The notes: generated by a model from the sequence alone, not told the origin. Positions 25,491 through 34,712 are shown, numbered from the stretch's first letter. The stretch: DNA of 64,000 bases from Clostridium sp. (GCF_022482905.1 NZ_JAKVOI010000001.1:1799958-1863957); one strand, 5' to 3'. A program made the numbers and translations.

Positions 25491-28400
25491 AAACCATTCC
25501 CCCTACAATATAGAGACATCGTTACAGTTGTCCCTTTCCCTTCAACACTGCGTATGTCCATATTACCCTTTCCAAGCTGTCTGATTCGCCTGTCCACATT
25601 CAAAATACCTACCCCGCAGCCGCTTCTGTCACCATTTTTCAATGTCTCAATTTTATCCCGGGACATACCTATGCCATTATCCTTTACCTCAATATACATG
25701 CACCCATTTTTCTTTACGGCGGAAACACATACCCTTCCGCCCTCACTTTTTCCAAGCAGGCCGTGCCTTATTGAATTTTCCACAATGGGCTGTATGCACA
25801 GTGATGGAATCTGCTCGTTCATAACCCCCTGTTCGATGTCATATTCAATATTTATTCTGTTTTCAAATCGTGTCTTCAATATTTCAACGTAGGCATCAAC
25901 CATCTCCAGTTCACGCCTGAGTGATACCATCATGAGTTTGTTGTCTATGTCAAAGGTAAATCTCAGATATTTGCTTAAACTTGTAAGAAGTCCCGCCGCT
26001 TTCTCCCCATCGGTATAGCAGAAGGAAACTATTGTACTTATGGTATTATATAAAAAATGGGGTTTTATCTGTGAATGAAGGAAAGCCAACTCATTTTTCA
26101 CTGCATCTTCCATGTACTTTTTAAGCAATATCAAATTCGTCACTCTGGCAGACATCTCTTTTGCCTCAAAGGGTTTGGCTATAAAGTCATTTGCCCCTGC
26201 TTCAAATATCTGGAAGACTTCATAATTTATATCCTTCAGCATGGATATAAGTATGGGAAGTTCAATGAGGGAATACTTTTCTCTTATTTTTCTGCACACC
26301 TCTATGCCTGAAATTCCTGGAAGCATTAAATCAAGAAGAACAAGGTCTATTTTATTTTTCTCCAGTTTTTCCAGTGCATCTTTACCGGACAGAGCCGTAA
26401 TTACATTGTAACCTTCTCCACATAATACATTGAGTGCTATTTTAATATTCAATATTTCATCGTCAATTAGCAGAATGCTTCCTTTATAATTCTCCTTTTG
26501 TATCGTTTCAGAGTACTTTATAGGATAAAACCTGCCGATATAACCTGCATCCTTCAATTTTGTCCGTCTATACTCTGCAGTATTTTCTTCACAGCCCTGC
26601 AGTGAAAATACGAAACGGCTTCCCTGCCCGATCTCGGACCACTCTAAAAATATTTTTCCGTGCATCAGCTCAACAAGCTGACGTGTTATATACAGTCCAA
26701 GGCCAATTCTTTCAAAATTCAGGGACTCATAGGGTTCAAAAATCTCTTCCCTTTTACACCAGGGTACTCCAAACCCTGTATCTTCCACGGATATGGAAAT
26801 CATCCCTCCATCCTTCCTGCCGTCTATGCTTATCAAACCTCCATACATATTGTGAACTGCATTGGTTATGAGATTGAACAGAACCTGCCTTATTCTGCCT
26901 TCATCAGCTTTCACAAACATGGATTCTCCTATATTGCTGACTATGTCTATACCTGTTCCCTGTATTATATGTTTATGGGTTTCCACTACTATATCCACAC
27001 ATACCTTGATATCCACAACCGACATCTTCACATTAAGTTGTCCATTTTTCAGCAGTGCTACATCAAGTATATCATTTACAATGCCGGACAATTTCAGCGC
27101 CATGTTCTTCATTGTCATAACCTTTTTCATGTTCTCATCCTCTGGATGATTCATATTGTCCTTAATTAATATATCGGCAATGTCAATCATTCCATATAGC
27201 GGAGCCTTCAATTCATAGGACGTCTTTGTAACAAATTCATCCTTTATCCTGTCTTTTTTTATGAGTTCTCCCGACATCCTCTCCATATATTTATAATTTG
27301 TAAGGAATTTGTCACTGTGGATCATATATGAAAACATTACAAAACCACAGAATGATACGGCGCCTATGAACTCATCGGATACAATATCCAGAGAATAAAG
27401 GAAACTGTTTATAAGAAAAATACTTATACATATCATGGCTCCCAGAAAATTACCCGCTTCATTATCTCCAATAACCCTCATTCCTTTTCCAAACATGAAC
27501 AGAAGTCTTAAAACAACTGCTACAATGAACATACTTATAAATATATACTTCAGCAGGCTTAAATCCATGTAAACAGAATAATCTGCATTCCATACTACGG
27601 CCGTATAGAACAGTGCCAGGGAAACACCCATTTTCAATGCGGCATCCGGAAGTATTTCAATATCCTTTTCCACTGTTATTCCAATCAGAGATGTTACAGT
27701 TATAATTGCTGATATCTGCTGAATTTTGCAGTATATTTCGAAGGGTATAAAGGGAAACAGCTGAATCAGTATTCTTTCCCCACCTAAAAGCATATCAACT
27801 GCAAGGGACAAGAAGGCAGCAGCATAGTACAGATATATTTTTTTCCTCTGCAGTTTTACATAAACTCTTAAAATATACATGGAAATCATGAACATCACTA
27901 TACTGCCCGACAATTCAATGGAGGTTTTACCAACATTCATAAAGTTTATATCCTTCTGATGACCAAAGTATATTTCATACATGGTTCCCCTGAAAGGATA
28001 TCCGAAACCGGCAGATTGAAGTATTATTTCAATTGTATACCCTTTGACGTTGAAGTATGTACAATATGGAACCATGCCGGCATTATATCCATTGTCCTTC
28101 TCCGCAGGATTTCCACTTGAACCCATTATTTCACCATTTATGTACAATCTATTGCTCATTCTGATATTTCCCACATTCATCCCGAATACGTTATTTGAAG
28201 GTTTTACTTTTGCAATGAGCCTGAAAGTCCTTGCACCTTCCGGTTTCACAAGCATATAACTATCTTTGTCCATTATTGTGGATGTAATTTTTACATATCC
28301 TGTAGGTTTGGGTTTTTGAGCGCTTTTTTCCTCAAAATCTTCCGGTGTAAGAAGCTGTCCATCATAAAACTCCCACTGTCCGTCAAGCTTTACTGCACCA

Positions 28401-28546
28401 TCTTTTGAAAAATCCCACTTTGAAAGATCCATCTTTCCATACTGTGCCGGCAGCGGTTTTTTAGGGGACATTACATCTGAAAAAAGTATAAAAGCTGAAA
28501 TCACAAACATTCCCAGAACTATTATAATTCTAGTCACAATTTTCAT
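25487..28546 (-). CDS. Hybrid sensor kinase with 7TMR-DISM input and two kinase modules
   Basis: 1019 residues. An N-terminal helix is followed by an extracytoplasmic beta-rich domain (about 40-190, 7TMR-DISM-like), then about seven transmembrane helices (about 200-400). The first kinase module has an H-box reading KTSYELKAPLYGM: the phosphoacceptor His is Tyr444, while its ATPase domain keeps the N box (FNLITNAVH) and G boxes (DTGFGVP, GLGLYI). A receiver follows with D739 in VLLDLMLPG. The C-terminal module is LytS-like, with H830 in QIKPHFLYNT and its own ATPase domain (IVENSIRHG, DNGIGM). So only the second module can autophosphorylate in the usual way. It overlaps the response regulator by 4 bp and is divergent from the sortase. 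Confidence 0.9.
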   Translation of the reverse strand: MKIVTRIIIVLGMFVISAFILFSDVMSPKKPLPAQYGKMDLSKWDFSKDGAVKLDGQWEFYDGQLLTPEDFEEKSAQKPKPTGYVKITSTIMDKDSYMLVKPEGARTFRLIAKVKPSNNVFGMNVGNIRMSNRLYINGEIMGSSGNPAEKDNGYNAGMVPYCTYFNVKGYTIEIILQSAGFGYPFRGTMYEIYFGHQKDINFMNVGKTSIELSGSIVMFMISMYILRVYVKLQRKKIYLYYAAAFLSLAVDMLLGGERILIQLFPFIPFEIYCKIQQISAIITVTSLIGITVEKDIEILPDAALKMGVSLALFYTAVVWNADYSVYMDLSLLKYIFISMFIVAVVLRLLFMFGKGMRVIGDNEAGNFLGAMICISIFLINSFLYSLDIVSDEFIGAVSFCGFVMFSYMIHSDKFLTNYKYMERMSGELIKKDRIKDEFVTKTSYELKAPLYGMIDIADILIKDNMNHPEDENMKKVMTMKNMALKLSGIVNDILDVALLKNGQLNVKMSVVDIKVCVDIVVETHKHIIQGTGIDIVSNIGESMFVKADEGRIRQVLFNLITNAVHNMYGGLISIDGRKDGGMISISVEDTGFGVPWCKREEIFEPYESLNFERIGLGLYITRQLVELMHGKIFLEWSEIGQGSRFVFSLQGCEENTAEYRRTKLKDAGYIGRFYPIKYSETIQKENYKGSILLIDDEILNIKIALNVLCGEGYNVITALSGKDALEKLEKNKIDLVLLDLMLPGISGIEVCRKIREKYSLIELPILISMLKDINYEVFQIFEAGANDFIAKPFEAKEMSARVTNLILLKKYMEDAVKNELAFLHSQIKPHFLYNTISTIVSFCYTDGEKAAGLLTSLSKYLRFTFDIDNKLMMVSLRRELEMVDAYVEILKTRFENRINIEYDIEQGVMNEQIPSLCIQPIVENSIRHGLLGKSEGGRVCVSAVKKNGCMYIEVKDNGIGMSRDKIETLKNGDRSGCGVGILNVDRRIRQLGKGNMDIRSVEGKGTTVTMSLYCRGNGL

Positions 28547-28580
28547 ATAATTAAATTGCTCCTTGAAGATAAAATTTAAA

Positions 28581-28611
28581 AATTTGTTTTATGATCATTT
28601 TCTCACAAATA
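28581..28611. promoter_or_regulatory. Dyad between sensor kinase and sortase genes
   Basis: AATTTGT (28581-28587) and ACAAATA (28605-28611) flank the palindrome ATGATCAT (28591-28598). On the minus strand the element TTTGTGAG followed by ATCATA resembles the last heptad and -10 region of the adhesin promoter (TTTGTGAG, then ATCATATAAT). This suggests that the same regulator acts on the kinase operon, that is, autoregulation. Confidence 0.4.
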
Positions 28612-28632
28612 TTTACCTAATGCAAAAAATAT

Positions 28633-28661
28633 TTGACTAATCTCTGGATTATTACTAAAAT
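28633..28661 (+). promoter_or_regulatory. Putative sortase promoter
   Basis: TTGACT (28633-28638) and TAAAAT (28656-28661) are 17 bp apart, pointing to the sortase TTG start at 28706, with a leader of about 35-40 nt. The good sigma-A-like layout suggests basal expression independent of the heptad activator. Confidence 0.55.
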
Positions 28662-28705
28662 AAATCTGCACAATTACAATTATAATTAGGAAAGAGGAGC
28701 TTCAA

Positions 28706-29278
28706 TTGAAAAAATCGAAAATCATTGGTGGAGTTCTTATATTTGCAGGCATTCTGATACTTTTATATGCTTTTGGTGCCAGATACCTGACAGCATACAG
28801 GCAGAACAATATGGTAAAAAATTATGAACAGAGAATTAAAAAGCACAAGAAAAATGCTGAAAATTCATCTGATCCTGCTGTAAATTACGGTACAATAGGA
28901 CTCCTGGTTATTTCCAAAATAAATTTGAAGGTTGCAATAGGAGAGGGTACAGATATGGACACGCTCAGATATGCTGTAGGTCATTTCAAAGGTACGGCCC
29001 TGCCGGGACAGAAGGGTAATTTTGCCATGGCAGGTCATAGAAGTTATACTTATGGACAGTACTTCAACAGACTTGACGAGCTTAAAATTGGAGATGAAAT
29101 AATAGTAGAAACTATTAAAGGAAAATATAAATACAAAATATACAATAAAAAGGTTGTCCTCCCAGAACAGGTGGAGGTATTAAATCCAACTAATGATGCA
29201 ACTATGACACTGGTTACCTGTACACCTATCAGAGTTGCCACCCACAGGCTTATAGTAAGTGCACGATTGGAAAATTAG
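28706..29278 (+). CDS. Class D-like sortase
   Basis: A 190-residue transpeptidase with an N-terminal membrane anchor (about 6-28) and a sortase barrel. The catalytic residues are H111 in AMAGHRSYTYGQ, C172 in TLVTCTPIRV and R181 in THRLIVSA. Start is TTG after GAGGAG. Small size, the single N-terminal anchor and the AGHR...TLVTC pattern point to class D. The clostridial class D enzyme studied earlier prefers LPQTGS-type signals, and the neighbouring adhesin ends with LPKTGS, so this enzyme is the natural candidate for anchoring it. Divergent from the sensor kinase gene. Confidence 0.88.
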   Translation: MKKSKIIGGVLIFAGILILLYAFGARYLTAYRQNNMVKNYEQRIKKHKKNAENSSDPAVNYGTIGLLVISKINLKVAIGEGTDMDTLRYAVGHFKGTALPGQKGNFAMAGHRSYTYGQYFNRLDELKIGDEIIVETIKGKYKYKIYNKKVVLPEQVEVLNPTNDATMTLVTCTPIRVATHRLIVSARLEN

Positions 29279-29285
29279 TACCATA

Positions 29286-29846
29286 CTATTTAAATATTTC
29301 TTTTAGATTTACATTCAAATTATTAAATATACTGGATTTAGCTATATCATCTTTATAATATACAATGGGTTCATCATAAAAATTTTCTTCATTTAAATTA
29401 AATATTTGTACATTACTATTTTTAGGTGAAATAATCCAGTATTCCTTAACGCCAAAGCTCTGGTATAATTCCAGTTTTTTGCTTATATCAATCCATGCCG
29501 TGGAGGGAGAAAGTATTTCTACAATTAAAGTCGGAACTCCTGAATAATTTTTTTCATTTATTCCTGATTCATCGCATATTACCGAAAGATCCGGTATAAC
29601 TTTATTTTTTGATGTTTTTTTGTCACTTTTTAATATTATATCGTAGGGTGCAGTGAACGGTTCGCATTTTTTATCACTAAAATAAACATCAAAAATCGTA
29701 GATATTTTTCGTGAAATTCTTTGATGGGAAGTATTTGGACTTGCTTGAAGGTATATTCCTCCATCGATAAATTCTATTGATTTATCACTTTTGCTTTCTA
29801 TATCTAGAAATTCTTCAAAAGACACTCTATCCTTTTTGGGCAACAT
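29286..29846 (-). CDS. Uma2-family protein (DUF820, PD-(D/E)XK nuclease fold)
   Basis: 186 residues. MLPKKDRVSFEEFLDIE and FIDGGIYLQASPNTSHQRIS are the typical N-terminal region; VIPDLSVICDE and TLIVEILSPSTAWIDISKK hold the D and E/K positions of the restriction-endonuclease-like fold. Uma2 proteins are common in cyanobacteria and scattered in Firmicutes, often in many copies, and their role is unclear. It ends 8 bp after the sortase stop, convergent with it. Base composition looks more AT-rich than the adjacent adhesin genes, which could reflect transfer, but I have not measured it. Confidence 0.88.
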   Translation of the reverse strand: MLPKKDRVSFEEFLDIESKSDKSIEFIDGGIYLQASPNTSHQRISRKISTIFDVYFSDKKCEPFTAPYDIILKSDKKTSKNKVIPDLSVICDESGINEKNYSGVPTLIVEILSPSTAWIDISKKLELYQSFGVKEYWIISPKNSNVQIFNLNEENFYDEPIVYYKDDIAKSSIFNNLNVNLKEIFK

Positions 29847-30018
29847 ATTTATACACCTACTTATAATTTTATTAATTTCATTATATCATAAAAATATAAA
29901 CTCAACTCTTACTTAATACATACTTCAAATCAAAGTATACGCAATATTGCGAATTTTATTTATCAGGTATTATAAATCTCTTCCATCCAGATTTAATGTA
30001 TATCCTCATAAGCATCTC

Positions 30019-30708
30019 CTATTCTATTACCACTTCGACTATATCATCATTTGCACTCTTCACATCCACTATCTTTCCAGAGAGTCCATTGTCTATAGCT
30101 TCTGATATAAGATTCAAATCAATATTTTCCATTCCCTTTACACTATCGCTTATAGGAATCTTACCAACTGTCTTAAGTATTGTCTTTATAAATTTAACTG
30201 GAAGATTTACATTTACATTATCACCATCATGAGAATTAACTCTTATCTTAAGCATCTTATCCATAATATCATCATCTGAAACTATCTGAATATCTGTATT
30301 TTCGTCATTAAGTGCTTGAATAAGCTCCTGAGCTTTATCAGATGTAATTTTACCTTCTTCTACCATTTTTAAAATTTTTGTTATCTCTCCTCTGTCCAGC
30401 ATATCCACTATTTTCACTTTATCAACTTTTGAACCTTGAGACACATTATAGCCAAGAGCCGATATTACCTCATCAAGTTTTGATCTTACAGTTGGATAGG
30501 ATATACCCAATTCCTTTTCCACATCCTTTATGTTTCCCCTGTTTTTTAGAAACACCTCTATAAATCTAAGCTGTTCCTTTGTAAGATATTCAAATTTTGA
30601 CATCTCAAAATCATTTTCAATTACAGTACTGCATTTAGAACATTTTAATTTTGAAATCAAAAGTTTTGATCCACATACGGGACATTTATTTATTACTTTA
30701 TATACCAA
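30019..30708 (-). CDS. DUF2089-type zinc-ribbon helix-turn-helix regulator
   Basis: 229 residues from a TTG at 30708, 8 nt after GGGAGGAGG; an ATG at 30744 lies upstream of that site. The N-terminus is a zinc ribbon, KCPVCGSKL...CSKCSTVI. It is followed by a DUF2089-like helix-turn-helix (LRFIEVFLKNRGNIKDVEKE then GISYPTVRSKLDEV), a short SHOCT-like helical segment (ILKMVEEGKITSDKAQEL), and a C-terminal part (about 140-229) with VNVNLPVKFIKTILK repeats as seen in cell-envelope stress proteins. It is likely a transcription factor linked to envelope stress; target unknown. Confidence 0.82.
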   Translation of the reverse strand: MVYKVINKCPVCGSKLLISKLKCSKCSTVIENDFEMSKFEYLTKEQLRFIEVFLKNRGNIKDVEKELGISYPTVRSKLDEVISALGYNVSQGSKVDKVKIVDMLDRGEITKILKMVEEGKITSDKAQELIQALNDENTDIQIVSDDDIMDKMLKIRVNSHDGDNVNVNLPVKFIKTILKTVGKIPISDSVKGMENIDLNLISEAIDNGLSGKIVDVKSANDDIVEVVIE

Positions 30709-30844
30709 ACTATTATCCTCCTCCCTGTAAGTATAATATATCATTTCTAATTAAATAAATCAATATAAGCATTAATTATTTTTGATATTATCCATTTCTA
30801 TATTAATTATTGTTATTTATATATTAATTATTTTAAATTATGCA

Positions 30845-30930
30845 ATTAAAAAATCATAGCAATTTTAGAAAGGCACTGAAAAAGCTATAGCTTTTTCAGT
30901 GCCCTCCAATTTTAACTATGATTTTTTAAT
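30845..30930. terminator. Nested inverted repeats after feoB, including a 16-bp terminator hairpin
   Basis: The inner element is a 32-bp perfect palindrome (30872-30903; GGCACTGAAAAAGCTA in its left arm). Around it, ATTAAAAAATCATAG (30845-30859) and CTATGATTTTTTAAT (30916-30930) are perfectly complementary. The right outer arm includes the feoB stop codon. On the minus strand the inner stem is followed by TTCTAAAATTGC and an AT-rich stretch. A strong terminator for feoB is likely, but the double nesting is unusual. Confidence 0.8.
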
Positions 30931-33046
30931 ACAATCCCAGTATCCTGGCAATTGACGTAGTAATAAAACAAATTATAATTGCAATTCCCGTTGGAATTGC
31001 CGCAGAGAGCAGGGTCCATCTGGTGCTTCCCGTCTCCTTACGTATGGTTAAAAGTGCTGTGGCACATGGCCAGTGCAGCAGACAGAACAGCATTGAATTC
31101 AGTGCAGTAAGATCTGTCCATCCATTGGATACAAGTATGTGTCTCAATGAATCTATACTCTGGTAATCGGTCATTGAACCTGTAGAAAGATAGGCCATAA
31201 TAAGTATCGGAACAACTATTTCGTTGGCAGGTATTCCCAGTATAAATGCCATGAGTATATATCCGTCAAGGCCTATCAGATGTGCAAAGGGCTGAAGAAA
31301 TGCAGCTGCATGACCCAATATGCTCAAATTTCCAATGTAGGTATTGGCAAGTACCCAGGTAATTATTCCTGCAGGAGCTGCAACAACCACCGCCCTTGCC
31401 AGAACAAATATTGTCCTGTCAATGATCGAAGTATATATGACCCTTCCTATCTGCGGTTTTCTGTAAGGTGGAAGTTCCAGGGTAAAACTTGATGGATACC
31501 CTTTTAGAATTGTTTTGGACAATACATAGGAAACCAGCAATGTTATAACAACTCCGAGAACCACTATGCCTGTGATGGACAGTGCAGGCAGAAAATTGAA
31601 GATGCCCTTTCCAGATGCGGCAACAAGAAATACGGACGAGATTGCAATAAGCGTCGGAAATCTCCCATTGCAGGGCATAAAATTATTTGTAAGTATCGCT
31701 ATAAGCCTTTCCCTTGGCGATTCAATAATCCTGCAGCCTATTACCCCCGCCGAATTGCAGCCGAGTCCCATGCACATACTCAAGCACTGTTTCCCATGGG
31801 CGCATGCCTTCTTGAACAGATGATCCAGATTCAGTGCAACTCTCGGTAAATATCCAAGGTCCTCAAGCAGTGTGAAAAGCGGGAAAAATATTGCCATTGG
31901 AGGAAGCATGACCGAGACCACCCATGCCATTGTCCTGTACAATCCCAGTACAAGAATTCCATACAGCCATTTTGGTGCACCAATATTTGTAAACCACACC
32001 GTGAGCTTATCCTGAAATTTGAAAAACAGCTCTGCAAGCATGTCGGAGGGTACATTGGCACCTTCAATAGTTATCCATAAAACCAGGGCGAGCATCCCCA
32101 CCATTATTGGAATTCCGAAAATTCTGGATGTAATATAGTCGTCTATCTTCATATCCCGTTCTGATTTACGGGTATCAACATCCATGCATTTATTTTTTGT
32201 CTCCTCAGCCTTTTCGTATATACTGCAGGTGACATCATCTCTTATACGGTTTCTATCATAGTTCATCCTTATTTTGTTTATCTGTTTTAAAAGTATACCG
32301 GAATCTTCTTCTCCAATCATTTCAAGTAGGGCATCTGTAATTTTTTCATCCCCGTCAATCAGTCTGAGTGCAATCCAGCGTGAATTCAATTTCCCAACTT
32401 TTTCTTTCAGCAGAATCTGCAATCGCGAGATCATAACTTCTATATAATCCTGATAGATCACTTTCCTGGGAGAAGGTTTTATCTCACCTGAACTTACCCT
32501 GTATGCAGTTTTTCTCAATTCATCCATCCCAATTCCACTTCTGGCTGCTGTCAGCACAACCGGAATGCCAAGTTCATTTTCCACTCTTTCCCTGTATATG
32601 TGTATGTTTTTCCTCTCTGCTTCATCTATAAGATTAATGCACAGTATAACCTTGTCTGTAACTTCCATGACCTGATATACCAGATTCAGGTTTCTCTCAA
32701 GGCATGTAGCATCAGCAACCACAATTACCGCATCAGTATTTCCAAAACAGATGAAGTCCCTTGCTATCTCCTCCTCTACAGAAGAGGAAAAGAGTGAATA
32801 GGTACCGGGAAGATCCACAAGTATGAACTCACTGTCTTCTACCCTGAACTCTCCCCTTGCATTGGTAACCGTCTTGCCGGGCCAGTTTCCAGTATGCTGT
32901 TTCAATCCCGTCAGTGCGTTGAAGACAGTGCTCTTGCCTGTATTTGGATTTCCTGCAAGTGCAAAAACATACTGGTCATCTTTTTTTGACACTTTATATG
33001 AATCCACCATGGAATCAAATCCTGTGGATTGATAGGTAAGTCCCAT
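30926..33046 (-). CDS. feoB: Ferrous iron transporter FeoB
   Basis: 706 residues. The N-terminal G domain has Walker A AGNPNTGKSTVFNAL (31-45), the G2 Thr in TGNWPGKTVTNA, G3 VDLPGTYSL and G4 NLID. After a linker, the C-terminal membrane domain carries the two Gate motifs, the first around GLGCNSAGVIGCRII and the second around LFCLLHWPCATAL. It imports Fe(II) across the cytoplasmic membrane. The start overlaps the feoA stop by one base. No FeoC is seen. A nested inverted repeat follows the stop. Confidence 0.97.
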   Translation of the reverse strand: MGLTYQSTGFDSMVDSYKVSKKDDQYVFALAGNPNTGKSTVFNALTGLKQHTGNWPGKTVTNARGEFRVEDSEFILVDLPGTYSLFSSSVEEEIARDFICFGNTDAVIVVADATCLERNLNLVYQVMEVTDKVILCINLIDEAERKNIHIYRERVENELGIPVVLTAARSGIGMDELRKTAYRVSSGEIKPSPRKVIYQDYIEVMISRLQILLKEKVGKLNSRWIALRLIDGDEKITDALLEMIGEEDSGILLKQINKIRMNYDRNRIRDDVTCSIYEKAEETKNKCMDVDTRKSERDMKIDDYITSRIFGIPIMVGMLALVLWITIEGANVPSDMLAELFFKFQDKLTVWFTNIGAPKWLYGILVLGLYRTMAWVVSVMLPPMAIFFPLFTLLEDLGYLPRVALNLDHLFKKACAHGKQCLSMCMGLGCNSAGVIGCRIIESPRERLIAILTNNFMPCNGRFPTLIAISSVFLVAASGKGIFNFLPALSITGIVVLGVVITLLVSYVLSKTILKGYPSSFTLELPPYRKPQIGRVIYTSIIDRTIFVLARAVVVAAPAGIITWVLANTYIGNLSILGHAAAFLQPFAHLIGLDGYILMAFILGIPANEIVVPILIMAYLSTGSMTDYQSIDSLRHILVSNGWTDLTALNSMLFCLLHWPCATALLTIRKETGSTRWTLLSAAIPTGIAIIICFITTSIARILGLY

Positions 33047-33312
33047 TATTTACCCCCCACAGACATTGATAATCCTTCTGTAAAGTTATCCTGGGAAACA
33101 TGTACCAGTGAGGCCTCATCTTCTCTAAGTGCAATCATTGCTCCCCTGATGTTATATACAGTAGGGTCTCCCCATGGTCCTCTGCGCACAGCCTCTACTT
33201 CCGCTCCTTTTGTAAGTCCTATTGCAAGCATTCTCTCCCTCATCAGCCCGCTTGCAGTAATATTTTCAACCCTCGCGGATTTTCCTATTTCGACATTATT
33301 CAATACTTTCAT
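33046..33312 (-). CDS. feoA: FeoA domain protein
   Basis: 88 residues with an SH3-like beta-barrel fold: KVLNNVEIGKSARVENITAS, then MLAIGLTKGAEVEAV and a C-terminal IALREDEASLVHV. It supports FeoB-mediated iron uptake. The ATG at 33312 follows AGAGGGGA by about 6 nt; an upstream in-frame ATG at 33369 has no ribosome site. Translationally coupled to feoB. Confidence 0.95.
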   Translation of the reverse strand: MKVLNNVEIGKSARVENITASGLMRERMLAIGLTKGAEVEAVRRGPWGDPTVYNIRGAMIALREDEASLVHVSQDNFTEGLSMSVGGK

Positions 33313-33357
33313 AAGTATCCCCTCTTTCAACCTGTATTTGTTTGCCGGGTTTAACAG

Positions 33358-33409
33358 AGTTAACCTCAACTAACTTTTTATAGTACTACATTATGCAAAT
33401 ACAGGTCAA
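33358..33409 (-). promoter_or_regulatory. feoA: Putative feoAB promoter with hyphenated dyad
   Basis: On the minus strand TTGACC (33409-33404) and TACTAT (33385-33380) are 18 bp apart. Immediately downstream is an AGTTA-N8-TAACT dyad (33375-33358) where an iron-responsive repressor could sit. It does not clearly match a Fur box; a DtxR/IdeR-type protein is possible. The repressor identity is a guess. Confidence 0.4.
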
Positions 33410-33422
33410 AATGTGAAACTAC

Positions 33423-34694
33423 TTATATTTCAAATGTTTCAAAGGCATTCAGGAATTCATCTATATCCGATTCACTGTGCTTTACATTCAAAAATACGGA
33501 TTCAAACTGTGACGGTGCTATGTAGATTCCATTTTCAAGCATGTGTTTGAAATACTTTGCAAAGAGCCCGGTATTACATCTTTTGGCATCTTCATAATTT
33601 CTCACTTCCTCATCCTCAGTAAAAAACACTGTAAACATGGACCCGCATCTGTTTACTACAACAGGAAGATTTTTTCTTTTGGCCGCATCTTCTATTCCGC
33701 TCTGAAGTTTCTGCCCCAATTTTTCAAGATATTCATAGTATCCGGGATTTTCATGGAGCTTTTTCAGTGTTGCAAGTCCCGCCGCCATTACTATTGGATT
33801 TCCCGACATGGTCCCTGCCTGATATACAGGACCCATCGGTGAAAGTTTCTCCATTATCTTCCTCTTTCCACCGTAGGCACCACATGGAAGCCCCCCGCCC
33901 ATTATTTTGGCAAAAGTCGTTATATCAGGCTTTATTCCATATATGCTCTGTGCTCCTTTATAGGCGACCCTGAATCCGCTCATAACCTCATCAAATATAA
34001 GAAGGCTTCCATTTTCATCACACAGTTTTCTCAAGCCTTCAAGGAAATCCCTGTTTCCTGGTATTACTCCCATGTTTCCTGCCACAGGCTCTACAATGAC
34101 GGCTGCAATATCACCATATTTTTCAAATATCTTCTCTACACTTTTGATATTGTTGTATTCCGCTATTATCGTATTTTTTACACTGTCCTCCGTCACCCCC
34201 GCACTTCCCGGAGTTCCTGCCGTCATAAGTCCCGAGCCTGCATCAACAAGAAAATCGTCATAATGTCCATGATAACATCCTGCAAATTTTATTATCCTGT
34301 CTCTTCCTGTGTATCCCCTTGCAAGTTTCACGGCACTCATTGTAGCTTCAGTACCTGAATTGACCATTCTTATCATTTCAACATTGTCCACAGTAGTACA
34401 TATGTACTTTGCAAGCTCCAGTTCAATTTTAGTTGGAGCTCCGAAGGAAATAGCCTCTTCACCTGTTCTCTTTACGGCATCAACTACATAATCATCACAA
34501 TGCCCCAGAATCATGGGACCCCAGGCACATACAAAATCTATATATTCATTGCCGTCTTCATCATATATATGAGCCTCCTTTCCCCTTTTTATTACAGGAG
34601 GATCCAAAGGGACGTCCCTAAAGGCCCTTACAGGACTGTTTACTCCACCCGGCATATAAATTTCCGATTCCTTGAATATATCATTACTTTTCAT
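33423..34694 (-). CDS. hemL: Glutamate-1-semialdehyde 2,1-aminomutase
   Basis: 423 residues, fold-type I PLP enzyme. [17 protein letters not shown] is the family N-terminus; [17 protein letters not shown] and [12 protein letters not shown] precede the PLP lysine K263 in [14 protein letters not shown]. It makes 5-aminolaevulinate from glutamate-1-semialdehyde. It follows hemA by 18 bp. Only hemA and hemL of the tetrapyrrole pathway lie here; the later genes must be elsewhere, serving haem, sirohaem or cobalamin. Confidence 0.97.
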   Translation of the reverse strand: MKSNDIFKESEIYMPGGVNSPVRAFRDVPLDPPVIKRGKEAHIYDEDGNEYIDFVCAWGPMILGHCDDYVVDAVKRTGEEAISFGAPTKIELELAKYICTTVDNVEMIRMVNSGTEATMSAVKLARGYTGRDRIIKFAGCYHGHYDDFLVDAGSGLMTAGTPGSAGVTEDSVKNTIIAEYNNIKSVEKIFEKYGDIAAVIVEPVAGNMGVIPGNRDFLEGLRKLCDENGSLLIFDEVMSGFRVAYKGAQSIYGIKPDITTFAKIMGGGLPCGAYGGKRKIMEKLSPMGPVYQAGTMSGNPIVMAAGLATLKKLHENPGYYEYLEKLGQKLQSGIEDAAKRKNLPVVVNRCGSMFTVFFTEDEEVRNYEDAKRCNTGLFAKYFKHMLENGIYIAPSQFESVFLNVKHSESDIDEFLNAFETFEI

Positions 34695-34712
34695 TAGTAC
34701 ATTCCTCCTATA

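Noticed and set aside
30845-30930. Nested palindromes after feoB as a MITE
   Set aside because: No target-site duplication or second copy is visible in this window; a terminator is the simpler explanation until a genome search is done.
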